A DNA stretch of 38,400 bases from Christensenella sp. UBA1750 (GCA_002315655.1 DCHO01000073.1:1-38400); one strand, 5' to 3'; numbered from the stretch's first letter, positions 30,977 to 38,274 are shown. Made by a program: numbers and translations. Notes: generated by a model not told the origin, from the letters alone.

Positions 30977-32479
30977 ATGCAGATTTTTTCGGGCGCAGAG
31001 GAATGTGTCACCCTGAAAGCTCCGGGGAGACATTCTCTGCTTCGGCAGGTGCTGCTGCACCCCGCCAGCGATATGCACAATAACCCGGTGCAGGAGCTGG
31101 TCTTTGTTCCCTGCCGGGACGGCATGGAGCCGCTTTCCGGCAAGCTGTTCTATGTGGAAAGCCCCATCGACCGGGTCACGATGGTCATTTTGAGCCAGTC
31201 CCCGGACTATGTTTCCGCGAAAGTCAAGCTGGATGACGGGGGAAATGTGACAGTCTTTCCATGCGGCTATCCCGTGACGGTGGAGACCTGCCCGTCAGAT
31301 GAGGCCGAACAGGTGACGAGACAGGCTTTTGCAAAGATATGTCCCCTGCCGCTGTTTTCGCTGCTCAACAACTGGGGCGACCAGCGCAAGGGCGAGAATC
31401 TGAGCGAGGATTTTGTCCGCCGGGAGATTGACGCGGCGCAGGACATGGGAATTGATGTGGTGCAGATCGATGACGGCTGGCAAAGGGGCAGCACCAAGGA
31501 CAGCCGGATCTATGCCCCGGATGGCGAATACACCTTCTATCATCGGTTTGACGGGGATTTCTGGGAGATCGACGGGAACAAATTCCCCGACGGCTTAAAG
31601 CCGCTTGTGGATTATGCGGCGGAAAAGGGCGTTAAGATGGGGCTGTGGTTTGCCCCGGATTCCAGAGAACATTTCGGCAACGCGGAGCGCGACCTTGAGG
31701 TGCTGCGTAAGGCGTATGTGGCGGGCTTCCGCTACTTCAAGCTGGACATGGTGCGCGTGTCCGACCGGGAGGACAGGGACGGCTTTGTCCGGCTGCTTGA
31801 TGCCATTCACGGGCTTGGAGAGGATGTGTATCTCCAGATGGACGTGACGGGGCAGCCGCCGCGGCTGGGCTATGCCGACGGGTGCGGTTTCGGGAAGCTC
31901 TTTGTGGAAAACCGTTATGCCGCCAAGAAAAACGACTATTTCCCCTATCTTACGTTCCGAAACCTGTGGCTTTTGAGCCGCTATATGCCGGCACAGCGTC
32001 TGCAGATGGAATTTCCGAATCCGTATCTGTTTAAGGACAATTACGACTCCGCCGACCCGCTGGCCGCGACCCATTATTCCCCAGACTGGATTTTTGCTTC
32101 CCTCCTTGTGTCCAGCCCGCTCATCTGGATGGAGGCGCAGAATTACGCACAGGCGAACCGAGAAATACTGAAACCCCTTGTGGAAACGTGGAAGGCGCAC
32201 AGGGACGCGCTTGCAAAGGCGGACGTCATGCCCGTGGGCGGCTGCCCGGACGGCACTGTGATTTCCGGCTTCCATGCAAAAGGGGACGGGTACGGCTATT
32301 TCGTGCTGCTGCGGGACGTGTCGCGGGAGGATGCCTTTACCTTAAAGCTGCCTGCCCAAAATGGGAAGATTGAGACCCTGCTGGCCTCTCCCGGCGTTAC
32401 CGTGGAGAACAAGGACGGCTGTGCGGAGATTCGCTTCCCGCAGCAGCGGCAGTATGCCTTCTGCCGATATTCTGTGTAG
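30977..32479 (+). CDS. GH36-like alpha-galactosidase family protein
   Basis: 500 residues from ATG 30977 (AGAAAGGA upstream; a longer open frame starting within the rhamnosidase gene lacks a site). The TIM barrel shows FSLLNNWGDQRKGE, IDDGWQ (164-169), MGLWFAPDSR and FKLDMV (254-259), where Asp257 is the expected nucleophile of GH36/GH27-type alpha-galactosidases. At 500 residues it lacks the large N-terminal supersandwich of typical GH36 enzymes (about 720), so it belongs to a short branch, and its sugar specificity may differ (other alpha-galactosyl-like substrates). Cytoplasmic; co-transcribed with the rhamnosidase, suggesting use of a mixed plant glycan. Confidence 0.8.
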   Translation: MQIFSGAEECVTLKAPGRHSLLRQVLLHPASDMHNNPVQELVFVPCRDGMEPLSGKLFYVESPIDRVTMVILSQSPDYVSAKVKLDDGGNVTVFPCGYPVTVETCPSDEAEQVTRQAFAKICPLPLFSLLNNWGDQRKGENLSEDFVRREIDAAQDMGIDVVQIDDGWQRGSTKDSRIYAPDGEYTFYHRFDGDFWEIDGNKFPDGLKPLVDYAAEKGVKMGLWFAPDSREHFGNAERDLEVLRKAYVAGFRYFKLDMVRVSDREDRDGFVRLLDAIHGLGEDVYLQMDVTGQPPRLGYADGCGFGKLFVENRYAAKKNDYFPYLTFRNLWLLSRYMPAQRLQMEFPNPYLFKDNYDSADPLAATHYSPDWIFASLLVSSPLIWMEAQNYAQANREILKPLVETWKAHRDALAKADVMPVGGCPDGTVISGFHAKGDGYGYFVLLRDVSREDAFTLKLPAQNGKIETLLASPGVTVENKDGCAEIRFPQQRQYAFCRYSV

Positions 32480-32501
32480 AAAATTGCAAACAGATATATG
32501 G

Positions 32502-32547
32502 AAATGTCATCGTGTGCTTACATACGATGACATTTCTGCGCTATACT
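32502..32547 (+). promoter_or_regulatory. dyad operator and promoter of the antitoxin gene
   Basis: An inverted repeat of 15 bp (32502-32516 with 32521-32535, one wobble, loop CTTA) overlaps TTACAT (32518-32523) and leads into TATACT (32542-32547) after an 18-bp spacer. Autoregulating antitoxins bind such dyads over their own promoter. The hairpin could also end the GH36-like transcript, though no T-run follows. Confidence 0.5.
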
Positions 32548-32573
32548 ATGAACAGAAAGGATGGTGGAAGGAT

Positions 32574-32864
32574 ATGTCTACTTCGTTAATTCAGTTCCGC
32601 GCGGAGGAAGCGCTGAAAGCCAGATCGATGGAAATCTGTGAAAAGCTGGGAATCGACCTGCAAACCTATATGAGAATGTGCCTGGTCAGGCTGTGCCGGG
32701 AGGATGGGATTCCGTTCAGCATGAGGCTGGACAAAGGGAAAAATGATCTGATGCAGTCCATTCATGCGCTGAACCGGCAAGCGGAAGCGGCAGGGGTCTG
32801 TGATATGACGCTGGATGAAATCAATGCGGAAATCGCCGCTGTCAGAAAGAAGAATCCTTTTTGA
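32574..32864 (+). CDS. RelB/DinJ-family antitoxin
   Basis: 96 residues. The N-terminal ribbon-helix-helix (SLIQFRAEEALKARSMEICE then KLGIDLQTYMRMCLVRLCRE) and the following DGIPFSMR segment are typical of RelB/DinJ antitoxins, which dimerise, bind their own promoter and cover a partner toxin with the C-terminus. The longer open frame upstream runs into the glycosidase gene and is not used; GGAAGG lies just before the ATG. No intact toxin gene follows: only a 19-codon open frame overlapping its stop. So it is either an orphan or the surviving half of a decayed module. Confidence 0.82.
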   Translation: MSTSLIQFRAEEALKARSMEICEKLGIDLQTYMRMCLVRLCREDGIPFSMRLDKGKNDLMQSIHALNRQAEAAGVCDMTLDEINAEIAAVRKKNPF

Positions 32865-32920
32865 AATTATATAATGTTATAGACGCGAATGGTTTGCCCG
32901 TTGCGATTCTGGAAATGTGA
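32861..32920 (+). pseudogene. possible remnant of a PIN-domain toxin gene
   Basis: A TTG overlapping the antitoxin TGA (TTTTTGA) opens a 19-codon frame, LKLYNVIDANGLPVAILEM. This resembles the N-terminus of Clostridial 'PIN family toxin components' of the form KxYxVIDTNVLVSAxLK. Asp in VID and the following Asn match, but TNVLVSA has become ANGLPVA, and a stop follows immediately. Translational coupling at the antitoxin stop fits a toxin position. Identification is from memory of the family, and the match is short. Confidence 0.35.
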
Positions 32921-32937
32921 TAGAAATTAAGAGAGAA

Positions 32938-32974
32938 AAGCCGCATCAACCCTTTTTGAGGAATGATGCGGCTT
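32938..32974 (-). terminator. terminator of the dehydrogenase-sortase operon
   Basis: AAGCCGCATCA (32938-32948) pairs with TGATGCGGCTT (32964-32974); on the minus strand TTTTCTCTCTT follows the stem. Confidence 0.8.
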
Positions 32975-32988
32975 GCTTTATCCGTGAT

Positions 32989-33936
32989 TTACAGCACTGT
33001 GTTGATCTGATTTCCGGCCATGAACTTGTCGAGGGAATCAAACACGATCTCGGCGCGGAGCACCATGGCCTCCTTGGATGCGAAGGCGACGTGGGGGGTG
33101 ACGATGGTGTTGGGGGTGTGGAGCAGGGGATGGTCGGTGGGAACGGGCGGCTCCATCTCAAACACGTCGATGCCGGCGCCGGCGATGCGGCCTTCGTTCA
33201 GAGCATCCGCGAGAGCCTGGGAATCCACCACGGGGCCGCGGGCGACGTTGATGAGCAGTGCGGTCTTCTTCATCATGGCGATGCGCTCTTTGCCGAACAT
33301 TCCGCGGGTGGAATCGTTGAGCGGGCAGTTGAGCGAGATGATGTCGGCTTCTTTTGTCAGCGTGTCGAGATCGACAAACTCCATAAGCCCTTCTTCCGCT
33401 TCCTTGGGGCGGGGATTGTAGGCGATGATCCTGCAGCCGAAGGCTTTGCAGATGCGGGCGGTGTTCTGCCCGATTTTGCCGGCACCCACGATGCCCACGG
33501 TCTTGCCGCGAAGCTCGGTGCCGACCAGCCCGTCCTTGGTCTGTCCGGCGCGGGCGCGGGCGTCCACCTGGGGCACGTTGCGCAGCAGAGAGAGCATCAT
33601 GCCGATGGCAAGCTCGGCCACGGACTGGGTGGAATAGCCGGAGGCGTTGGAGACCTTGACCCCGCACTCCTTGGCGGCGGCAAGATCAACATGATCCACG
33701 CCGGTGAAGGCCACATCGATGAATTTCAGATTCTTGCAGGCGCGGATGACCTCGCCCGAGAGGGGCATATTGGCGATCATGATGACATCGGCGTCTTTGG
33801 CGCGCTCGATCTGCACGGAAATGTCGGTGTCCTTGGGATAAGCCTTGAACTCATGTCCCTTTTCCGCCAGCTTTTCGGCGTACTCGGAGAGCAGCGCATC
33901 GGAAATGCCCAAGGATTCCAGTAAAACGATCTTCAT
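32989..33936 (-). CDS. D-isomer-specific 2-hydroxyacid dehydrogenase
   Basis: 315 residues. NAD-binding Rossmann motif GIVGAGKIGQNTA in the middle, substrate-binding Arg in INVARGPVVD, Glu in GIDVFEMEPP and the catalytic His in TPHVAF are all present. Members reduce 2-oxoacids or oxidise D-2-hydroxyacids (D-lactate, glycerate, phosphoglycerate and others). There is no ACT domain, so it is not a typical SerA. The substrate is not determinable. It starts 21 bases after the sortase stop on the same strand and shares its promoter and the terminator at 32938-32974. A functional link with the sortase is not obvious. Confidence 0.9.
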   Translation of the reverse strand: MKIVLLESLGISDALLSEYAEKLAEKGHEFKAYPKDTDISVQIERAKDADVIMIANMPLSGEVIRACKNLKFIDVAFTGVDHVDLAAAKECGVKVSNASGYSTQSVAELAIGMMLSLLRNVPQVDARARAGQTKDGLVGTELRGKTVGIVGAGKIGQNTARICKAFGCRIIAYNPRPKEAEEGLMEFVDLDTLTKEADIISLNCPLNDSTRGMFGKERIAMMKKTALLINVARGPVVDSQALADALNEGRIAGAGIDVFEMEPPVPTDHPLLHTPNTIVTPHVAFASKEAMVLRAEIVFDSLDKFMAGNQINTVL

Positions 33937-33957
33937 AACGATTACCTACCTTTATAT

Positions 33958-34779
33958 TTATTGTGCCAATGCGATTGCTCTGCACACCAGCAGATAACGC
34001 GCATTGTCGTATTCGTATGAGCAGGTGGAGAGGATGACATAGCGATCCTTCTCGGAATAGGAGATGCCGGAGTCGAAGGTAGACTTTTCAAAGCCTTTTT
34101 GCAGGGAAGCGAATTGGTGTTCCGTGCCGTTGGCAAAGATCGCGTCTGTGGCATCCACCACAAAGCCCGCAGCGGCTTCCAGCTTATAGCCGCCGTTTGC
34201 GGTCATGTACCAGAGAACGGGGTGCTTTTCGTAGTAGTCCTGCTCCTTGTACTTGTCCACCGTACCGAACATGATGCCGGTTTTCATGTTGTGCCCGTAG
34301 ATCATGGCGATGGGATGTTCGCCTGCTATATCGTCGCGGAAGTCCATAAAAAGTGTGCCGCAGGTGTTTTCGGTGCCGTCGATCATGCGGTAGAGGTAAT
34401 AGTCGTTATCGGTGGTTTGCACCACGGGATAATTGATGACGGTGCCCTCCTGATAGAGCCAGCCAACGATGTCGGGATGCTGGGCGGTCAAGGTGTTAAA
34501 ATCCACGGAAATGGGGGCCTGCTCGGTGGAAATAAAAGGTGTAGCCTCTGCCAACTGCGTGGCGATGGGCTCATCCACTGCGGGAGCTTCGGTGGGGGTC
34601 GGCGTGGGAGTCGGTTCGGCGGTCTCCACCACGGTCACAGCTTCATTGCTCAGGTCTTTTACGGAAGATGAGATCAGTATGGTGGATAAGGCGTAGGAGA
34701 GCAGCTTCCAGGCGGCAAAACAGAAAACGGCGGCGGAAAGAACCATGCCGATGATGCGGACGATTTTCTTGGATTTCAT
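33958..34779 (-). CDS. srtB: class B sortase
   Basis: 273 residues from ATG 34779 (AAGGAG 10 bases upstream). One N-terminal membrane helix (about 8-31), a threonine-proline linker (TPTPTPTEAP near 57-66) and a sortase B domain: DIVGWLYQEGTVINYPVVQ, GTLFMDFRDD, catalytic His163 (MIYGHNM), Cys253 (LSTCSYEY) and Arg261. Sortases cut a C-terminal sorting signal and join the protein to cell-wall peptide. Clostridial SrtB enzymes accept (S/N/P)PxTG-type signals, and the surface protein at 8118 ends with SPQTDD. No other sortase is in the window. First gene of an operon with the dehydrogenase. Confidence 0.9.
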   Translation of the reverse strand: MKSKKIVRIIGMVLSAAVFCFAAWKLLSYALSTILISSSVKDLSNEAVTVVETAEPTPTPTPTEAPAVDEPIATQLAEATPFISTEQAPISVDFNTLTAQHPDIVGWLYQEGTVINYPVVQTTDNDYYLYRMIDGTENTCGTLFMDFRDDIAGEHPIAMIYGHNMKTGIMFGTVDKYKEQDYYEKHPVLWYMTANGGYKLEAAAGFVVDATDAIFANGTEHQFASLQKGFEKSTFDSGISYSEKDRYVILSTCSYEYDNARYLLVCRAIALAQ

Positions 34780-34819
34780 GCAGCAACAACTCCTTAGGTC
34801 AATACGGTTTACCAAGTAT

Positions 34820-34849
34820 AGTATAACGCAATCCGGCCTTGTTTGTCCA
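34820..34849 (-). promoter_or_regulatory. promoter of the sortase-dehydrogenase operon
   Basis: Minus-strand TGGACA (34844-34849), 18-bp spacer, TATACT (34820-34825), 41 bases before the sortase start. Confidence 0.65.
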
Positions 34850-34927
34850 TAAATTTTGCGTAAGGTCTGCAAGCAGGGACAGATTGACGCCGGAACCCGA
34901 AGAAAAGAAAAAAGTTGAAAAAAAGGG

Positions 34928-34956
34928 TTGACAAACGTTTTCCGGTTTGCTATACT
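34928..34956 (+). promoter_or_regulatory. tRNA promoter
   Basis: TTGACA (34928-34933), 17-bp spacer, TATACT (34951-34956), 31 bases before the first tRNA. Confidence 0.85.
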
Positions 34957-34986
34957 TTCCACTGTTGACGCGAAAGTGTCTTTTGT

Positions 34987-35060
34987 AGCGGAATGGTGTA
35001 ACGGTAGCACCTACGACTCTGACTCGTATTGCCTAGGTTCGAATCCTAGTTCCGCTGCCA
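34987..35060 (+). tRNA. tRNA-Gln (CTG)
   Basis: Acceptor AGCGGAA pairs with TTCCGCT. D arm GTGTAACGGTAGCAC. Anticodon stem TACGA/TCGTA with loop CTCTGAC gives anticodon CTG. T arm CTAGG-TTCGAAT-CCTAG. Encoded CCA at 35058-35060. Confidence 0.95.
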
Positions 35061-35062
35061 AT

Positions 35063-35138
35063 GCCTCCCTGGTCTAGTGGCCTAGGACACCGCCCTCTCA
35101 CGGCGGCAACAGGGGTTCGAATCCCCTGGGAGGTGCCA
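35063..35138 (+). tRNA. tRNA-Glu (CTC)
   Basis: Acceptor GCCTCCC pairs with GGGAGGT (G-T at the first pair). Anticodon stem CCGCC/GGCGG with loop CTCTCAC gives anticodon CTC. T arm AGGGG-TTCGAAT-CCCCT. Encoded CCA at 35136-35138. Two bases after tRNA-Gln, so one transcript. Confidence 0.94.
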
Positions 35139-35504
35139 CAAAAACTCGCATTGCCATGGGCAATGCGAGTTTTTGTAATGAAGTCGCCCCTTGCGGGGCT
35201 AATGAAGAAATGAAGTCGCTGCGCTAATGAAGGAAATGAGAACGAGGGGACGAGAGGAACGGGGGCGGCTTCGCTTCATTAACGAGCGCAGCGCGTGTCT
35301 TCGTTTTGCTTCATTTCTTCATTTCGTACCTGTTGCGGTTGCCGCCAAATAATCAAAAGGGATAAGAAAACTTAGGGTTATACAAAAACGTTCTATTAGC
35401 GAAGGAATTAAGAACGAGGGAACGGGAGCGGTAGTGTCTCATTTCTTCATTTCGTACCAGTTGCGGTTGTCACATCAATAATTGGAATGGGAGGACTTAC
35501 TTTT
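35139..35504. repeat. 366-base non-coding repeat region before the second four-helix-bundle gene
   Basis: After the tRNA terminator come short AATGAAG/CTTCATT units. GAAGAAATGAAGTCGCTGCG (near 35206) is mirrored by AGCGCAGCGC...CTTCATTTCTTC (near 35286-35325), forming a long imperfect palindrome. TCATTTCTTCATTTCGTACC plus TGTTGCGGTTG occurs at 35311-35341 and, with one mismatch, at 35439-35469. The motif GAACGAGGG recurs at about 35231, 35412 and 36744. No gene is seen. Confidence 0.75.
35140..35174 (+). terminator. terminator of the tRNA operon
   Basis: Perfect 16-bp stem (35140-35155 with 35159-35174), loop ATG, with terminal T-run. Confidence 0.92.
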
Positions 35505-35861
35505 ATGAGAAACGATCCATTATCGAATCAGTCCATGGATTTTGCGGTTTCAATTATCAGACTGGTCAAAAAGCTCAAAGAGAAGCATGAAACGATCATT
35601 TCCAACCAAGTTGGCCGCAGCGGGACTTCCATTGGGGCAAATATACGCGAGGCGCAATATGCGCACGGGACAGCGGATTTCAGCGCAAAGCTCCGAATTG
35701 CGCTCATGGAGGCTAATGAAACGGGATATTGGCTGGAACTGCTGCTTCGGTCAGACTACATATCGTTGCAGGAATACAAGGAATTGGACGCAGCGTGCAC
35801 GAGCATTCGGGTGATGCTGATTTCTTCACTTAACACGGTAAACGGTAAAACGGGGCAGTAA
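35505..35861 (+). CDS. four-helix bundle protein, second paralogue
   Basis: 118 residues from ATG 35505, with GGGAGG 10 bases upstream (an earlier in-frame start would overlap that site). Same S23/IVP family as the gene at 18056: SNQVGRSGTSIGANIREAQY, then ADFSAKLRIALMEANETGYWL and LISSLNTVNG. The two proteins share the RSGTSIGANIxEAQY core but are otherwise diverged, and codon choices differ, so they are not a recent copy of one another. Flanked upstream by CTTCATT-rich repeats and downstream by a terminator. Role unknown; these proteins form small helical oligomers and may bind RNA. Confidence 0.87.
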   Translation: MRNDPLSNQSMDFAVSIIRLVKKLKEKHETIISNQVGRSGTSIGANIREAQYAHGTADFSAKLRIALMEANETGYWLELLLRSDYISLQEYKELDAACTSIRVMLISSLNTVNGKTGQ

Positions 35862-35887
35862 TCCCTGCATACAATTTCTTCCATCCG

Positions 35888-35923
35888 GGCACCCTATTTC
35901 TGCGGAAATGGGGTGTCTTTTTT
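35888..35923 (+). terminator. terminator of the second four-helix-bundle gene
   Basis: Stem 35888-35900 with 35905-35917 (wobble and one mismatch) followed by TTTTTT. It overlaps the putative GTG start of the next gene. Confidence 0.7.
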
Positions 35924-36311
35924 GCTGATTTTAGGGGAATTACGCGGGGGCGAGGTGCTGCTTTGCGTGCGGTTGCTGGGGGTGGTGCGGGTTCGGGTGA
36001 CGGTATCGGGGATGGGCGTTGTCTGGCGGGTATTTGGGCGGGAGGTGCCGCTGGAATTGCCGAAAAAGAGGAAAATGCCGAAGGCTGTCAAGTGGCTGAT
36101 GGGGAAATTGAAGGTGAAAAAAGCGGAGATTTACGGAAAAATCGGCATTGAAGGGGATGCGGCAAGGACGGCGATGGCGGCGGGCGGTTTGGAAGCGGCA
36201 TTGTGTGCGGGTGCGGCGGTGATGCAGGCAGAGAATGTGAAAGCGGATATTATGCCTGTGTATGGGAAGAATGCTTTGGAAGGAAAATGGCGGGTTAAAA
36301 TCGGAATCTGA
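35913..36311 (+). CDS. DUF2953-like protein (ytfI-type), start uncertain, probably 5'-truncated
   Basis: At most 132 residues. The position directly upstream of gerW and the C-terminal part (KKAEIYGKIGIEGDAARTAM then AAGGLEAALCAGAA) suggest the DUF2953 family, which sits before ytfJ in Bacillus. Family members are nearer 200 residues and begin with a membrane helix; here only a short hydrophobic start is left and no ribosome binding site precedes the GTG at 35913, which lies within the preceding terminator hairpin. Other starts (GTG 35955 or later) are possible. The 5' end may have been replaced when the four-helix-bundle gene arrived. Partial or non-functional is plausible. Confidence 0.5.
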   Translation: MSFLLILGELRGGEVLLCVRLLGVVRVRVTVSGMGVVWRVFGREVPLELPKKRKMPKAVKWLMGKLKVKKAEIYGKIGIEGDAARTAMAAGGLEAALCAGAAVMQAENVKADIMPVYGKNALEGKWRVKIGI

Positions 36312-36323
36312 AAGGAGAATTTT

Positions 36324-36707
36324 ATGCAGAAAATGGATGAGATCTTAGCGGTGACGATGGAGAAGCTCAAAGGGATGCTGGATGTGAGCACTGTGGTGGG
36401 TGCACCGATCTTCACGCCGGAGGGCTGGTCGGTAATCCCGGTGACGGAGGTGGCCTACGGCTTTGCCACGGGCGGGGGAGAGATTCCCGCAAAAAAGCAG
36501 AAGACGCTGGAGGAAAACGAGTATCCATTTGCGGGCGGCTGCGGCGCGGGGGTGACGGTGAAGCCTGTGGCATTCCTGATTCTGAATGGCGAAGGGGTGC
36601 GGCTGATGCCCGCCAAGACCGATTCGGCGGCAGAGCGGCTGATCGAGATGCTGCCGCAGACCATGAAGGGGCTGAAAGAGGTGCTGGCGGGGAGGGGGAA
36701 GGAATGA
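36324..36707 (+). CDS. gerW: GerW/YtfJ-family sporulation protein
   Basis: 127 residues, normal length. TVVGAPIFTPEGWSVIPVTE, then VAYGFATGGGE, and the Gly-rich GGCGAGVTVKPVAFLIL segment are the hallmarks of GerW (YtfJ). In Bacillus it is a spore protein needed for germination via some receptors. AAAGGAG precedes the ATG by the usual distance. The gene follows the DUF2953-like gene with a 12-base gap. Its stop TGA falls inside the 45-base repeat at 36703-36747. Presence implies a spore-forming host or close relative. Confidence 0.92.
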   Translation: MQKMDEILAVTMEKLKGMLDVSTVVGAPIFTPEGWSVIPVTEVAYGFATGGGEIPAKKQKTLEENEYPFAGGCGAGVTVKPVAFLILNGEGVRLMPAKTDSAAERLIEMLPQTMKGLKEVLAGRGKE

Positions 36708-36747
36708 ATAATGAAGACTGAAAATTGAAGAATGAAGAATAAGGAAC
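36703..36747 (+). repeat. solo copy of the four-helix-bundle element end
   Basis: 41 of 45 bases match 17994-18038. Starts with AATGAATAATGAAG and ends ATAAGGAAC. It supplies the gerW stop codon. No four-helix-bundle gene accompanies this copy. Confidence 0.8.
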
Positions 36748-36754
36748 GAGGGGA

Positions 36755-36815
36755 TGCCCTCTCAGTCACCTGCGGTGACAGCGGGCGAGCCTTGTGCACT
36801 GCGGCGCGGGAAGAA
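36755..36815 (+). repeat. TCAGTCACC/GGTGACAGC intergenic module
   Basis: GTCACC-TGC-GGTGAC hairpin followed by GCCTTGTGCACTGCGGCGCG and GGAAGAA; the same order occurs at 20757-20825 (GCCTTGCGCCTGCGGCGCGG then GAAGAA). Confidence 0.75.
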
Positions 36816-36898
36816 CGAGCATTTGGTCGGAGTACGCATTATTTCCTGTTTGGTGAAGCATCACTTTTGTGAAGAAGCGGAAAATGTGCGGGCAGGGA

Positions 36899-36927
36899 TT
36901 GCGAATTGTCGGAATTTGGGGTATTCT
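36899..36927 (+). promoter_or_regulatory. promoter of the pseudouridine synthase gene
   Basis: TTGCGA (36899-36904), 17-bp spacer, TATTCT (36922-36927). Confidence 0.55.
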
Positions 36928-36958
36928 AAGGAGGAAAATACAGGCAGGAGAGAAATGT

Positions 36959-37693
36959 ATGAGATTGCAGAAATACATGGCGGAATGCGGGGTTGCCTCC
37001 CGCAGAAAAAGCGAGGAACTGATAAGTCAGGGGCACGTCATTGTCAACGGGAAGATCGTGACCGAGATGGGCGTGCAGTTGGAAGAGAATGACGAGGTGC
37101 TGGTGGACGGAAAGCCCATCGCGCCGGAGAAAAAGAAGCAGTACATTCTGCTCAACAAGCCCCAGGGCGTTGTGACGACGCTTTCCGACCCGCAGGGCAG
37201 AAAGACCGTGCGGGAGCTGATCCCGGACATCAAGGAGCGCATTTTCCCGGTGGGGCGGCTGGACTACGACACCGAAGGGCTGCTGATCTTAACCAACGAC
37301 GGTGATTTGATGCAGAGCATCACGCACCCCTCCAACGAGGTGGAAAAGCTCTATGTGGTGCGGGTGCGCGGGGAGATCACCGAACAGGCGTTAGGACGGC
37401 TGGAAAACGGCGTGACGCTGGATGACGGGCACCACACCGCGCCGGCGAAGGTGACGCTGCTGCCCGACGATGCGGCGCATCAGGGGCAGAAGAACCTGAC
37501 CATCGCGGTGCACGAGGGGCATAATCGCCTTGTCAGAAGGATGTTTGAGGCGGTGGGCGCGCAGGTGGTGTATCTCAGGCGCGAAAAGATCGGGCAGCTG
37601 TCGCTGGGGCACCTAAAACCCGGTGCATGGCGGCATTTATCCGAAAAAGAAGTGGAATATCTGAAAGAACTGGGAGGCGGCTATGAAGCTTAG
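36959..37693 (+). CDS. rluB: 16S/23S rRNA pseudouridine synthase (RsuA/RluB/RluE/RluF family)
   Basis: 244 residues from ATG 36959 (GGCAGGAG upstream; the frame is open further up but has no better start). An N-terminal S4 RNA-binding domain (MRLQKYMAECGVASRRKSEE, residues 1-60) precedes the catalytic domain with VGRLDYDTEGLLILTNDG, whose Asp in RLDYDTEG is the catalytic residue. It isomerises specific uridines in rRNA. RluB is the usual Firmicutes member in this neighbourhood, but RsuA/RluB target choice cannot be settled from sequence alone. Overlaps mnmM by 11 bases, forming an operon. Confidence 0.9.
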   Translation: MRLQKYMAECGVASRRKSEELISQGHVIVNGKIVTEMGVQLEENDEVLVDGKPIAPEKKKQYILLNKPQGVVTTLSDPQGRKTVRELIPDIKERIFPVGRLDYDTEGLLILTNDGDLMQSITHPSNEVEKLYVVRVRGEITEQALGRLENGVTLDDGHHTAPAKVTLLPDDAAHQGQKNLTIAVHEGHNRLVRRMFEAVGAQVVYLRREKIGQLSLGHLKPGAWRHLSEKEVEYLKELGGGYEA

Positions 37694-38255
37694 GAATGCG
37701 CGGTGGCTCTCCCGGGACATTGTGGATGAGCTGATTGAAAAGGGCGATACCGTTGTGGATGCCACGGCGGGAAACGGGTATGACACGCTGTATCTGGCAC
37801 AGAAGGTCGGGGAGACCGGGCACGTTTACGCCTTTGACATTCAGCAGGCGGCGCTGGATTCCACAAAGCAGAAGCTTGCGGAAAACGGCTGCGAGGAATG
37901 GGTGACGCTGGTTAAGGACAGCCACGCGAACATGGCAAAGTATGTGCAAAATGCGCCGAAAGCGGTGCTGTTCAACTTAGGGTGGTTCCCGACGGGGGAT
38001 CACAACGTGACCACGATGACGGAAAGCACGCTGGCGGCGGTGAAGGCGGCGATGGAGATCGTATCGCCGGGCGGCATGGTCAGCGTGTGTATGTATCCCG
38101 GACACGAGGAGGGCACGAAGGAGAAAAATGCGCTGCTTGCCGAAATGGAAAAGGCGGATATTCGGAAGTTCAATGTGCTGCACGGGCATTTTCTGAATCA
38201 GAAGGAAAATGCGGTGCAGGTGATCCTCATTCAGAAGGAGAATGGGGAGGATTAA
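37683..38255 (+). CDS. mnmM: class I SAM-dependent methyltransferase, MnmM (YtqB) family
   Basis: 190 residues. The SAM-binding motif VVDATAGNGYDTLYLA (24-39), YAFDIQ acidic loop and the family-specific FNLGWFPTGDH motif identify the PF06962 family. In Bacillus the member YtqB/MnmM carries out the last methylation in making mnm5s2U34 in tRNA. Its location next to an rRNA-modifying enzyme, with an 11-base overlap, fits a translation-related role. Ends before a clear terminator. Confidence 0.88.
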   Translation: MKLRNARWLSRDIVDELIEKGDTVVDATAGNGYDTLYLAQKVGETGHVYAFDIQQAALDSTKQKLAENGCEEWVTLVKDSHANMAKYVQNAPKAVLFNLGWFPTGDHNVTTMTESTLAAVKAAMEIVSPGGMVSVCMYPGHEEGTKEKNALLAEMEKADIRKFNVLHGHFLNQKENAVQVILIQKENGED

Positions 38256-38274
38256 GGTAAGAGAACAGGAAAGG

